A program made the position numbers and the translations under genes. A DNA stretch of 64,000 bases from Eleusine coracana subsp. coracana (lineage: Eukaryota > Streptophyta > Magnoliopsida > Poales > Poaceae), in contig CM064434.1 in NCBI GenBank assembly GCA_032690845.1, positions 6,202,108 through 6,266,107 on the forward strand, written 5' to 3'. The notes beneath the pieces are model-generated. The model searched no databases and had not been told where the DNA came from. It was given only the letters and a program-made list of their open reading frames with translations. Shown here piece after piece: positions 12,201 through 23,464 of this stretch (its first letter is position 1; each line of letters begins with the position of its first letter).

Positions 12201-13120
12201 CAGGGGGAGCGTACCTTTACGGCGCCAGACGCTCACCCAACCGCCCCGGAGCCTCTGGTGACTCGAGTCGTCCCATTGCTGCTGATGTCGATGGAACCGA
12301 AGAGGCCGCCGTCCGCACCTCCGGCACTGCTGCCCCGGACTCTGGTGCTGCTGCTGACCCACACGGCCCTGAGCCGCCTTCATCGGCACTTCCATAGACG
12401 TAGGTGTGAACTCGCCTTCTCACCAGAACTCGCGCCCTCTTTGGTTAACAATTGCTTAGGAGTAGAATACTGTATTGCCATCGTAAGTGTCTAGCGCTCC
12501 GACAGCCTTGCTTTTGTAACTTAGGTGTTTGTTCTGAATGAAATCGAGTTATCTTATTAGTTGTTGTGTCGTCTTCTTTGCCATATATAATTTATGACTC
12601 CCTTTTTCTCTAGGATGCACCTTCCAAAGACGCGTCACCCATTCCGCCGGACACCATGATACATGACATAACTCCCGTATCTATCAAGGTGCCAGGGGTC
12701 GGGGAAGCCCCTGGCGATTATTTGATCCACGGCGTGCAGTGGAGGCATTGGAAACACGAACACCCCGAAGGAGGGTTTGTAGAATTCCTATTCTTCGTGG
12801 ATGAAGACAATGAATGCATCAAAGCCGCATGCCAGCGTGTGTCCTCGGAGGAACTACTCCGACGACGCATAGCTCGTGACGCCCGAAGAGCAAGCGGCAG
12901 TATTGCGAATGAACCCCTTATTCTACCGCCACCGCCGAAGGTAGAGCCCATCAAAATTTCAAGCAGCAGTCCAAGCCCTTCTCGGGGTGATGCCTCTTCT
13001 AGCAGCTCATCTGGCATGGACACCCTTCGGCCGCTTGTAGATTATCGCCGACTTGGAGTGGCACCGACAAAGCATAAAGCGAGCCAACCGCCGCATACAA
13101 CTGTCAAGGGCTACGCTTGA
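9264..13120 (+). pseudogene. Spliced antisense gene of Gypsy B, broken
   Basis: A plus-strand gene antisense to the retrotransposon. The first exon (from ATG 9264) has an in-frame TAG at 9531-9533; its part at 9546-10007 (FERFFKAGLRFPCSRF and following) resembles the plant domain catalogued as putative gypsy-type transposon protein (Pfam Transposase_28, from memory). A frameshift lies between 10008 and 10188. A basic and acidic region follows. Predicted introns are 10808-10890, 11346-11423 (CAG|GTAAAG ... GCGCAG|A, phase 0) and 12483-12614 (GTAAGT ... CTCTAG); all three keep the frame. Exon 3 (11424 onward) encodes a coiled coil (about 11475-11760). Further stops are at 10930-10932, 11781-11783 and 12135-12137. 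The last exon ends at 13120. Function is unknown. Confidence 0.6.
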
Positions 13121-13195
13121 CGATTTGACCGAGCAACATCGTGAGCTATCAGACATGCTACGAGAATTGAAATGCTTGCCATGAACGGACTTGCT

Positions 13196-13400
13196 TACTA
13201 CAAAGGCCTTCGGCTCCTTAGTGCCTCACGCCCTCGGGTTTTTCTATGTTTTGTGCCTTCGGGCTCTTGTAAATTTTGTGCCTTCGGGCAAACCCTGCAT
13301 TCTTTTGCCCTCGGGCTTTTGTAAACTGTCAATGCCTTCGGGGCAAACCTTGTACTTTTTCGCCCTCGGGCTCTTATTATACTCACAAATTGTAAGCTTA
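13196..13400 (+). repeat. Degenerate tandem repeat GCCTTCGGGC in Gypsy B 3' region
   Basis: About seven units built on GCC(T/C)TCGGGCTYTTGTAAA, spaced 30-40 bp apart. They lie just after the antisense gene. Tandem repeats in this position are known from Tat-lineage Gypsy elements. Confidence 0.7.
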
Positions 13401-13499
13401 TTCGTAACTCGAACTATGCCAAAGTACATTGGAATAGAAAATTGCCTACCAAATGCTATTCTATGTGCCAAGCGCCTCGTCAGGCCTTGGCAAGCTTCG

Positions 13500-13685
13500 A
13501 ACCATAGTTGTTCGGCATCGGGCCTGTGTCGCACCCGGCTTTCCGGGCCTATCCTTCTGGAGCATCGGACCGTAGTTGTCTGGCATCAAACCGTAGTTGT
13601 TCGGATGAGGGCCGTAGTTGCCCATATGACAAATACAGATGACGCGTCTCCTCGGGGACCCTTAGGCCGTAGTTGTCGTGATAAC
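13500..13685 (+). repeat. Degenerate tandem repeat (CCGTAGTTG units)
   Basis: Five copies of a C(C/A)(G/A)TAGTTG core, each preceded by CATCGGG/CATCAAA-like sequence. Units are irregular, 25-50 bp. No coding potential is apparent. Confidence 0.6.
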
Positions 13686-13924
13686 GGTAAAAAATGCTAA
13701 AAATAACCTTGCAACTTACCACAAACACCAGAATCTTACACACTTACCCTACAGAATTTTACTGGCATGCACATAACGTAGGTATAGATGACATGGCATA
13801 CAAAACGTCAGACCACAAGACAGGGGTCGCAGCCCCTTGGCATTTAAACATTGCCAACCCTCCGTGCGGCCACCCCGAAGGCAGCAACCTACCGAGACAC
13901 CAGCTAATCTATGTGGAAATAAAA

Positions 13925-14100
13925 AAGTGTGGGACACAGCCCGACCGACTCCTCGAGGCACAGCTCAGAACAACTTCTTAGGACGTAGCCCAAACGGCTC
14001 CTAGGGACACAGCCCAGAACAACTCCTTGGGACACAGCCTGGAACAACTTCTGACGACGTAGCCCAAATGGCTCCTCAGGACCCCGCCCGGAACACATGC
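13925..14100 (+). repeat. Tandem repeat of about 26 bp (ACAGCCCxGAACAACTCCTxGG)
   Basis: Six to seven units alternate ACAGCCCAGAACAACTCC and GTAGCCCAAATGGCTCCT types. The unit pattern is clear by eye; the copies are diverged. It lies between the antisense gene and the sense integrase end. Confidence 0.7.
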
Positions 14101-14378
14101 TCAACACCAACTTTTGTTACACCAAAACAGACATTGTAACTTCCAAAGCGGCCTGCGGTGTTTTACACATAAAACCGCTTCAAGGAACCAACATTGTAGG
14201 TGTGCCGCATCGGAGAACCATCCAACTCCAGCAAATGATAGGCCCACGGCCTGTTTGAGCAATCCACAATGAAGGGACCCTGCCACTTGCTGCATAGTTT
14301 GCCGATGCTGATCAGGTTAGGATTGCGCCGAAGGACCAGATTGTCCGATGCAAATTCCCTTCAATGAACTTTGTGATT

Positions 14379-15182
14379 TTATGTTCTCTCGAAGGACGCT
14401 ATGTACTTGTGCAGGTTAGTGACTGCTTGCATGCGCACCTCTTCCAACATGTCCTTTGCCACATCATTTTCATTGACATGAGGCCTGAGTGTGTGCAATG
14501 ACCCGGCATGTATCTCCTCCGGCGTGACTGCCTCAGCACCATACAACAGCCGAAAAGGTGAAAACCCAATGGACCTTGTAGCAGTTGTCCTGATGGACCA
14601 GAGAACATTCGACAGCACCTCAACCCATTTGCCCTTCGGCAAGCCAACCAACAAACGAGAGATCTCGGAGAACAGATTGCCATTAATTCGTTCAACAGCC
14701 CCGTTGGCCCTCGAGTTAATGACAGAGACCTCACATTTCTTGACCCCCAGACTAAAGCAATATTACTTGAACTCGAGACCCTCGAATTGTTTGCCATTGT
14801 CCAAAGTTAGCTCTAGCGGAACCCCGAAGCGACAGACCACATTCGTCCAGAAAAACTTTCTGACATTTGCAACTGTAATTTGAACCAGCAGTTCGGCCTC
14901 CACCCACTTGGAGAAATAATCTATGGCCACCACAGCAAATCGATAGCCCCCCGGAGCCATAGGCAGTGGCCTTCGACCCCCATCGGGCGAGCGGCCAAAT
15001 TGAAGGGATTGGCTGTAGGACTGTGGCAGGTAGATGAGATTGACGGCCCATCCATTGACAACCAGCACATACCCGGACCAGGTCTTCGGCATCCCAAACG
15101 GTAGTAGGCCAGTAGAACCCTTGGCGAAACGCTTTGGCGACCAATGCCCTCGGAGCCAAGTGTGATGAACACAACCCCTCAT
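14379..15182 (-). pseudogene. Gypsy B integrase, C-terminal part
   Basis: Minus-strand frames carry the integrase zinc part (HEGLCSSHL then CAGCQ; the first block is just left of the nested element) and the DDE core: DYFSKWVEAE (about 14910), LTLDNGKQFEG (about 14790) and the downstream block RTTATRSIGFSPFRLLYG (about 14555). At least two frame changes and stops break it. The nested element at 15202 separates it from RNase H. Integrase inserts the element's DNA copy into the host genome; this copy is dead. Confidence 0.82.
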
Positions 15183-15201
15183 GGATTTCTTATAATAGGT
15201 T

Positions 15202-15580
15202 TATGGGATACTTGCTCTACGGGTGTCCTTAGATATGACTAAGTTGGTGGCCGACCAGGTACTTCATCAACAAGGAAGCCGACCGACTCGGCTTGGAATA
15301 CATGGCATTTAGAGATAGATTTTCCATGTAAGTCCTTGTAGACTATGAGTAGGACTCTTCATGTACCCCCCTACCGACCGGATATATAAGGCGGCAGGGT
15401 ACCCCCCATCAAGGGACATGAAACACACCAGATTACAATCAATACACAGAATAAATGATGTAGGGTTTTTACTCTCATCAAGAGGGCCCGAACCAGTATA
15501 ACGTGGCGTCTTGTGTAACCATTATAGTTCTTAGTCTCGATGTAGCCCTATATATTTACTGCCAATCTCAAGCTTCAACA
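15202..15580 (+). repeat. 5' LTR of the 1,635-bp element
   Basis: Starts TATGGGATACTTG (TG changed to TA) and ends CTTCAACA. It contains GATATATAAGG near 15385, a likely TATA box. By eye it differs from the 3' copy at about 30 of 379 positions. Confidence 0.92.
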
Positions 15581-16457
15581 ATTGGCGCGCCAGGTAGGGG
15601 AGGCGCAAGGAAGATGAAGAGTTCATGTCCAAATGTGGCGTGGACTGAGAGTCAACCTGACGCGGCCTTTTATACTCCTACTTTTGACCTAATGGTCCCA
15701 TGGGCCGGGATGGGTCGTACAGTGATGAAAACATCCAATTAAGTAAAGATTAATTAAGGGCCTTAAACATATTTAGGGTTTAAAGCCTCGAGAAGTAGAC
15801 TCGAGGGCTTCTTTGATGAGAATCAGTGGCCAAACCACTTAAAAATACTTGTCGTATCTACATGATTTGATGATTATGTAGCAAAGGACTTGATGGTCAT
15901 ACGGATATAAGTTCAAAGGTTATGTTATTGATTGAAGTCAATAATTAAATTGCCAAAATTGGACTTATGGATAGATAGAGTGACAAATTACTAGGGAAAG
16001 GCTATGTCATGATTGATGTCATTTAGCTTAATACCCTTGTATGATTGATGTCATATTACTTTAAATGGACTCAACATGATTGATGTCTTGGAATTCAGAC
16101 CGACAAGTCACTCAGAAAATAGTGTACAACACTCGGCCTTTTTAATAATCGGTCGGCAAGGTTGAAATCTTGCAAATTGACCTACTGGTTGGATGAATAG
16201 GGGTCTGTTAGACTTAAACTTAATATCTTGAGTAAACTACATATCGCAAAATAATAAGAGCTAATATAATTAGACTCTTGCATTATTTGTTAGTCTCCAA
16301 ATTATACAAGAGTCAGGGGCTACACCTGATCAGGTGCACCTGGCCGATGCACCAGATCTATCAGGAACTTCAATAGAGAGGTCTTCCTAATTTATGATCA
16401 ACATTGAAGATCATTCAGAAAATCAAAGCTCAAAATCAGGAAGCACTCGGGGGCTGT

Positions 16458-16836
16458 TGTGGGATACTTGCTCTACGGGCGTCCTTAGATATGACTAAGC
16501 CGGTGGCCGACTGGGTACTTCATCAACAAGGAAGCCGACCGACTCGGCTTGGAGTACAAGGCATTTAGAGATAGATTTTCCATGCAAGTCCTTGTAGACT
16601 ATGAGTAGGACTCTTCATGTACCCCTCTGCCGACCGGATATATAAGGCGGCAGGGTACCCCCCATCAAGGGACACGAAACACACCAGATTACAATCAATA
16701 CACAAAACACAGGACATAGGGTTTTTACTCTCATGAAGAGGGCCCAAACCTGTATAACTCGGCATCTTGTGTAACTATCGTAGTTCTTAGTCTCGACGTA
16801 GCCCTATATATTTACTGCTGATCTCAAGCTTCGACA
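16458..16836 (+). repeat. 3' LTR of the 1,635-bp element
   Basis: Starts TGTGGGATACTTG and ends CTTCGACA, directly followed by AGGTT. It retains canonical TG...CA ends, unlike the 5' copy. Confidence 0.92.
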
Positions 16837-16841
16837 AGGTT

Positions 16842-19608
16842 CTACTCCTCGGGCCGGGTGAGACAGCGAAGCAGAGGAGCATAGACACCCCCCTTGTATA
16901 GGACATCATCAACAATAGTGTACCCTTGACAGTGATGCAATATCCTCTGCCGCTCTTCTTTGTCATTAGAGACATAGCGCCCTTCGATACATGCTCGAAT
17001 GGGAGCTTGCCAGTCCTCTGCCGTGATGGCCAGAACCCTTCGGCATTTTGCCTCTGGTGTCATTGCTGATTCACTCATAACCTCATGAAGCACATCACCG
17101 GCAACCGGACGTTGTCCGGCCGCAGCCTTAGCCAATGCATCTGCCTCTCCATTTTCGGTGTGGTGAATATTATGAACTTCAAAGCCCAAGAAGTACTTGT
17201 CCATCTCCCTCACCTTACTGATATATCGAGCCATGTCCGGATCCCTAGATTGATAGCCCTTCACCAACTGAGAATCACAATAGATAACCAACTGTCTAGC
17301 CCCGAGTGCTCGAGCCTGCCGTAGGCCCAACAATATGCCCTCGTATTCCGCAGCATTGTTTGTGGTTTGAAAAGCTAACTTGGCAGAGAATCACATGGTT
17401 TGCCCTCCAGGTGATGTAATAACTGCAGCACATCCTGCCCTGGAGGCCCCCTAGGCACCATCAGTGTACACTATCCAAACTGGGTCCTTGGGAACAGCTT
17501 GGGCTAACTCTTCAGCTTCGCCATGAGGAGTCCACTCAGCCACAAATTCTGCCAACACTCCAGACTTGATGGCATTGCGAGCAACGAAGGTGATGTTATA
17601 CTAAGCCAACTCAGTCGCCCGTTTCAACACAGTGCTGGAAGCCTTATCATTTGTCAACACATCTCGCAGTGGATATCTGGTAGATATGGTGATAGCATGA
17701 TCATCAAAATATTGTTGCAACTTACGTGAGGCCATGACCACAGCATACAACATCTTGTCTACCACAGTGTAGTTACAACGTGATGTCGTCAATGTTTCAG
17801 ACATGTAGTACACCGGCAACTGCTGAAATGCGTCACCGCCCTTCGGTGCCTCATAGACCAACACCGCACTGACTGCCTTTAGCACCGTAGCGATATACAA
17901 CAACAAAGGAGCCTTCAGTGGCGGTGGCTTGAGAATAGTGAGTTCGACAAGATACTTCTTGAGCTCCTCAAACGCTAGTTGCTGCTCTTCACCACATGTG
18001 AATGCCCGAGTACCGCGAAGTGCCTCGAAGAAAGGCAAACTCTTCTCAACCAGCCTAGAGATGAATCTACTCAATGCTACAACACGGCCAGTGAATTTCT
18101 GCAACTCTCGAATAGAGGCCAGAGGCTGCATATCCATGATTGCTTTAATCTTGACCGGGTTCGGATTAATTCCTTCCATAGACACCAAGTAACCCAGCAA
18201 CTTGCCCGAACGCACCCCAAACATGCATTTTGCCGGATTCAACAGCATACCAACTCGCCGAAGGTTGGCAAATGTTTCTGCCAAATCTGCCACATGGTCC
18301 CCCTCTTCAACAATGTCATCAATGTAAGCCGCCGCGTTGCGGCCTATCTGCGTACCCAGTGTAGCTTTAACAGTACGAGAGAAAGTTGCCTCGGCATTCT
18401 TCAAACCGAAGGGCATTCGGTTGTAACAATAAGTCCCCCCCCCCCTGATATCTAAAAGGTTCCCAAAGGCTGATCTTCGGTAGCCAACCAGACCTGATGA
18501 AATCCCAAGTAGCCATCTAGAAAACTCATCACCGCACATCCTGCCATGGCATCCACCAACTGGTGTATACGAGCCAGCGGCAAATCATCCTTTGGGCAGT
18601 GCTTGTTCAATGTTGCAAAATCAATGCACATACGCCGCTGGCCATTTGGTTTTTTAACCAGCACAGGGTTTGCTAGCCAAGTTGTTCTGTCAATAGGCCG
18701 AACGACGTTTGAATCCAGCAACTTCTGCACTTCAGCCCTCAAGATGCTAGTCTTTTCCTCTGTCCAGACTGATTCGTTGTTTGACCGGATGCGCCTTCGG
18801 ATCACCATCCAACCGATGCTCAGTAATGGATCGGTCAATACCGGGGAGGTCTTTTGGCGACCACGCAAAGACATTTGCATTGTTTCTCAAGAACTGCATC
18901 AGCTGCACCTCTACGGCTTCCGATAATTCTTTGCCAATCAACATTGTTTCATCTGGTCGATCGGTACACAGGACAACCTCTTTGGTGCCCTCAACTGATG
19001 TGACCTTCGGCACCCACTTAGGCGCTGTCGGTGGTTCCACCGCAAGGCCCTTGCCCTGGCAATCTTCAGCTATAACATGTATGTGATGTTGCCCTGGTGA
19101 TGACCCAAACTCCAGCCTCCGGGCCTCAGCTTGATCCCAGTACACTGTGATGACACCCTCCGGTCCGGGCATTTTCATGCATAGATAGTCATGCTGAAGT
19201 ACAGCCAAAAACTTGTTGATAACCCTTCGGCCCAACAGAGCATTATAGGAATAGTTCATCTCTACCATATCAAATCTCTGTCTGGTGCCCCTCTAGTCTG
19301 GAGAACAACACTTTGAGCACAATACTGCCTATCGCATGAATTGGCTCACCTCCAAACCCTTGCAACGGAACTGAAGAGGCCTGCAGGTCAGATCTGCTAT
19401 AACCCATCTTCTCAATAGTGCTCCAGAGAATAACATTAGCCGAACTCCCCCCGTCAATCAATACTTTTTGTACATCGAAGGCATTGATGTTGACAGCCAT
19501 CACGAATGCATCATCATGCGGAAAGATCATCTGCCTCAAATCAGCCGCAGAGAATGAAATCAGCACGTCCATCCATCGAGTGACCCCAACTAGAGGACAT
19601 GCAGCCAC
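16842..19608 (-). pseudogene. Gypsy B protease, reverse transcriptase and RNase H
   Basis: Read right to left. Protease at 19608-19270 has LIDGGSSANVI, the Tat-type active site. RT at 18880-17601 has NGQRRMCIDFATLN, then RMPFGLKNAEATF and the catalytic AAYIDDIV (both aspartates present). The RT frame breaks at an 11-C run (18435-18445). The RNase H-like region with the central motif TRCNYTVVDKMLYA-like block (near 17770) and CDSQLVKGY (about 17270) continues to RPEE at 16842, where the nested element cuts in. Stops occur around 17600 and 17334. These are the replication enzymes of the element. Confidence 0.85.
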
Positions 19609-19638
19609 ATGATTTACCTGCCGAACATGCTCTTGGCG

Positions 19639-20775
19639 CTACCTCTTAGAAGGGAATTCACGACCCGATCCTCCAGTAATAGCAAATATTGTGCCTTGAG
19701 ATGCCCCCGGATTTTGAATGTGTTGTACGGACTGCGCCCTTTCCGAACGATCCTCCGGCTTCAGCTGTGGTGGAGGCGGTAACTGCTCTGCCGGAGGGGC
19801 CAGAAGCGCAAGCTGAGCCGGAGGGGATGGAAATGCAACCATTTGTGGTGGTGGGGCGGGATGATGGTACCGTAGGAATAGCGACTGGTGAAAATGTGGG
19901 GGCGGGGGATAAAAGGCAGCAGCATGTGTGTATTGAATGTGCAACACCGGCCTGGCCTGCTCAGCCTCTCGCCGAACTCTTTCTTTGGACAATGCTTTAA
20001 TATCAAGGCAATAGTTCGAACTGTGCGTGCACCCCGAGCCATAAAACGCACAGTAGAAGAGTTGACCCGGCCGAGGCTGGCTCGGTCCCAGACGCAGTGG
20101 AGCAGGCTGAGGACACCTGGGCGCTGACCCCGAGGTCCCCCCATGGTGGACATTGAAAACCTCGCGCCGAGTAAAACCGCGGCATGCTCCACCCCGATTT
20201 GGACGCCAGCCTCCGGTATTCATACCCTGCCCTCGTCCCATCATCACTCTAGAGTGCGCTTTCCAATGCTCTTCTTCTTCATCCTCTTTCACCTGTACCT
20301 GCCCTTCTAGGATGCTCAATAGTTGATCTAAGGTCTGAAGTTGCCTCACCCGAATGGCACTCCTGGCCGCTCCCATCCAGAGCCCCTTAGCAACAGACTC
20401 AATTATTGTGGCTTCATGAATGTCAGACACTTGGTACTTCAAATGTATGAACCTTCGAGTATAGTTGGCCAATGTTTCACCTTCTCTCTGCACACATGCA
20501 GCCAGATCCCGGACGCCCATGGGCCTGGCATTGTTCCCCCTGATGTGCACCAAAACTCCCTCCTTGAGTTGTGCCCATGATCGAATCCTCCCCGGTGCTA
20601 GCTTGGCATACCAAGTGCCAGCTATCCCTTCTAGTGCCAGCGGAAAAGCTTTGGCCTTTACTGCATCATTACCCCCAGCTGACTCGACAGCTGTTTCGTA
20701 TCCCATGAAAAACTCCCTCGGATCAGAGATCCCTGCAAACGTTGGAAGCTTGACCAAGCCAAACTCGCGGGCCAC
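19639..20775 (-). pseudogene. Gypsy B gag
   Basis: A 378-residue minus-strand frame. Residues 1-170 match the retrotransposon gag fold (AREFGLVKLPTFAG, GIAGTWYAKLAPG, RFIHLKYQVSD). A degenerate knuckle FYCAFYGSGCTHSSNYC lies near residue 245, then a proline-rich tail. Gag forms the particle that packages element RNA. The frame is long and unbroken, unlike pol, but upstream and downstream frames are interrupted, so I call it a remnant of the polyprotein. Confidence 0.8.
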
Positions 20776-20947
20776 TGCACCGCCTGTAATTGGCTGCCAG
20801 AGGAGAGTTAGGATCAGGTGGTTGCATCAGGTGAAGGCTTTCAGTTGAATATGCCCTGACCCATCTTCACGGAATTCCTCAAACATTGGAGCCCAATTTT
20901 CTAGGATCCCGCCTTTCCGAAGCACTTCTAACTGTCTGCCCAATTGC

Positions 20948-21320
20948 TCCTACCGCCTCTTAGCCGCTTCAATTCTTTGGGCGTAGTCAGCCTCTTGTTG
21001 CGCAAGGTTTTGTAAAGCCTGGGCACGTAACATATGCTCTTCGGCTACTCTCCGCTGCCTCTCGACCTCTAGCTCCATCTGCCTCACATTTTCCTCCTCT
21101 CGCAACACATCTTCCTGCTGCTTTCTGATACGCTCTTCGGCCACCCAACTTGCATATTCTGCTTCCTCTCGTGTGAGCTGCCCCTCAGCGGTCTCTCCCT
21201 CAACCACGGCTTCTTCCCCACCTTCGTTGACCTCATCAGACGCTTCCTCAACCTGCCCTTCGGCTTCTTCCTCCTGAACCGGACGTGCTCCAGCTGCTGC
21301 TTATGTCTCCGCTCGAGCAA
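20948..21320 (-). pseudogene. N-terminal coiled-coil part of Gypsy B polyprotein
   Basis: Minus-strand frame rich in E, R, Q and A (EEAEYASWVAEERIRKQQED and following), predicted coiled coil, between the primer site and gag. Two overlapping frames (21207-20950 and 21320-21084) suggest a frameshift. An N-terminal coiled coil before gag is common in Tat-like elements. Confidence 0.6.
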
Positions 21321-21438
21321 CTTCCACTGCCGCCCTGCTTCGCGTCATTGCCTGCTACGACATGGCCGAAGCAAGCGGTCTCTTACCTCCAGCCATGCTA
21401 CGCGCTTTAATGTTCAACTCCCCATGGACGGCGCCAGC

Positions 21439-21983
21439 TGTTGTGGTTACAAGTTCATAACAAACACATAGTGGGCGAGCCGAGGGTTGGTGAGGTTGAA
21501 GGCCCTTCGGATAAGCTTTGGTGGGAGTGAACAAGACTGAGCAATAACACAATGCCGAAGTGCTTGGAGTGGCGCCCTTCGGCTAATGAACTTTGTATTA
21601 TCTCATCAGTACCGTACAAGAAGGTTCTGGTGACAGAGGCATGTCTTGTCCCGGTCAGAGCTGCAGGTGAGCATTTATAGATCCATGCTCACCTGCCCCC
21701 CAGGTGTGTTTATAGATTTGCCCCGAGCCTTACATTACACACCTTACTGCTTGACCTAAGGGTATTCTAGTACTTCAATCTTCATCTGGTACATGCCCCC
21801 GGCTGTCACTCTCTGATGTCTGCGCCTGGGGCCCATCATGCCGTATGGCCTTTGGTCGTACCGGCCTTCGGGCGCCTGTTGGGCCGAAGGCCCTTTGGGC
21901 CGTTGGTCCACCTGGGCCTTGTTACTTGTTGATGGGCTGCCTTCTGGCCTTGGGGAGACTAAGGGGTGGGCTTTCCCCCAACA
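21439..21983 (-). repeat. Gypsy B 5' LTR (right copy)
   Basis: A 545-bp repeat beginning TGTTGTGG and ending CCCCCAACA. The primer-binding stretch TGGCGCCGT (read on the minus strand, 21428-21436) lies just inside it, which fixes this copy as the 5' LTR of a minus-strand element. Confidence 0.9.
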
Positions 21984-21988
21984 ATAAT

Positions 21989-23269
21989 GAAACCTTCTCT
22001 CCTGTGTCTAGCAAAGACTCCCTTAGAATTATAATGGCGCTTGTAGCACATTTTGATTTAGAGTTGCATCAGATGGATGTTAAAACTGCATTCCTGAATG
22101 GTGACTTACATGAAGATGTATACATGGCACAATCGGAAGGCTTTGCTGTGGATGGCAAGGAACATATGGGATGTCGACTTAAGAAGGCCCTTTATAGGTT
22201 AAAGCAAGCGTCTAGACAATGGTACTTTAAGTTTGATGAAGTAATAAGAATATTTGGCTTTAAAGGAAATGATTTTATCATTTTAGTTCTTTATGTTGAT
22301 GTCATTCTTTTGGCCAGTAGCAACAAGGATATGTTATATGAGTCCAAAAGTTTTCTCTGCTCTAATTTTGATATGAAGGATCTTGGTGATGCCTCATATG
22401 TCCTGGGCATAGAAATCCACCGAGACAGGTCCAAAGGAGTATTAGGATTATCACAAAAGGCATACATAGACAAAGTATTTAAGAGATATAATATGCATAT
22501 GTGCTCTGCTTCGCCTGCTCCTGTTGTCAAGGGTGATGTTTTTGGGATATTTTAGTGTCCAAAGAATCAATATGAATCTGATCAGATGAAGTCAGTCCCT
22601 TATGCTTCTGCTGTCAGAAGTATTATGTATGCTCAAGTATGCACACGCCCTGACTTAGCTTTTATAACCGGGATGCTTGGTAGATATCAAAAGAATCCAG
22701 GACCGAACCACTGGAAGGCCGTTAAGAAAGCCTTGCGCTATATGCAAGGCCTTAAGCATTTCATGCTAACGTATAGAAAGTCTGATGAACTTGAAGTTGT
22801 GGGATATGCTGATTCAGACTTTGCGGGTGATGAATCTAAGAAATCCACGTCAGGTTATGTATTCACACTAGCTGAGGGAGCTATCTCGTGGAAAAGCTCC
22901 AAACAAACCATTACTACATCATCAACAATGCAGGTTGAGTTCATAGCATGTTATGAGGCCTTAGGGCAGGCTCTATGGTTAAGGAAGTTTATTCCCGGAT
23001 TAAGGGTAATGGACAGAATTTTTAAACCAATGACGATATACTGCGATAATCAATCGGCAGTTTTCTTTTTGAGTAACAATAAGTCAAGTGGTGCTGCCAA
23101 ACACATTGACATTAAGTATCATGTTGTGAAAGATAGAGTCCAGGATCAGTCAATTAAGATCGAGCATATAAGTACTAATGTGATGCTTGTGGATCCGCTA
23201 ACTAAAGGCTTACCACCCCATACTTTTCGTAATCATGTAGCGGGCATGGGGTTATTGGATAGCCTTTGA
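21989..23269 (+). pseudogene. Copia A reverse transcriptase and RNase H (3' part)
   Basis: This continues the frame cut at 7580 and begins with the ETFSPV block. It carries QMDVKTAFLNG, then the catalytic box as YVDV instead of the usual YVDD (near 22295), so the second aspartate is lost. An in-frame TAG at 22553-22555 separates RT from the connection region. RNase H follows, with ADSDFAGD (about 22810) and YCDNQSA (about 23040), and ends KGLPPH...GLLDSL. The protein end lies about 195 bp before the 3' LTR, the normal layout. Confidence 0.88.
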
Positions 23270-23464
23270 TTCTGTAAATAATGGGCCAATTATGCAACCA
23301 ACTCTCATAAAGTATAATATTTTTCCATCTCAAAATAAGGGAAGTGCACTATAAGCCTTGAAGTTTCAATGGCATTTTACTGGCTATTGAAATGCTTTAC
23401 TTTGGTGTGCTAACTTTATCAAGAATGGGCTTATGACGTTTAGCCTAATGATCAAGTGGGAGAA

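Larger units (their letters stand above)
15202..16836 (+). mobile_element. 1,635-bp non-autonomous LTR element
   Basis: Two 379-bp LTRs (15202-15580 and 16458-16836) flank 877 bp of non-coding DNA. Exact 5-bp target duplications AGGTT lie at 15197-15201 and 16837-16841. A primer-like stretch TTGGCGCGCCAGGTAGGGG follows the 5' LTR and a purine tract CTCGGGGGCTGT precedes the 3' LTR. The internal DNA has no long open frame, so the element must have been moved by enzymes from a relative. Its LTR is the same family as that of the left Gypsy element. It interrupts Gypsy B between RNase H and integrase. Confidence 0.93.
7581..21983 (-). mobile_element. Gypsy LTR retrotransposon, Tat-like, with antisense gene (Gypsy B)
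   Basis: Complete 14.4-kb insertion in the Copia RT gene with 5-bp target duplications ATAAT (7576-7580 and 21984-21988). Sense genes are on the minus strand: 5' LTR at right, primer site TGGCGCCGT (21428-21436), a coiled-coil frame, gag, protease, RT, RNase H, integrase, a long 3' region, a polypurine-like stretch (complement of 8110-8121), and the 3' LTR at left. RT before integrase defines Gypsy. The 3' region of about 6 kb carries antisense frames, as described for Tat-lineage elements. A small LTR element (15202-16836) and a hAT MITE (8676-9227) are nested in it. The two LTRs differ by roughly one base in ten by eye, so it is an old insertion. Confidence 0.92.

Noticed and set aside
13196..14100. 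Regularly spaced repeats suggesting a CRISPR array
   Set aside because: Units are diverged, spacers are not unique, and the context is a plant retrotransposon.
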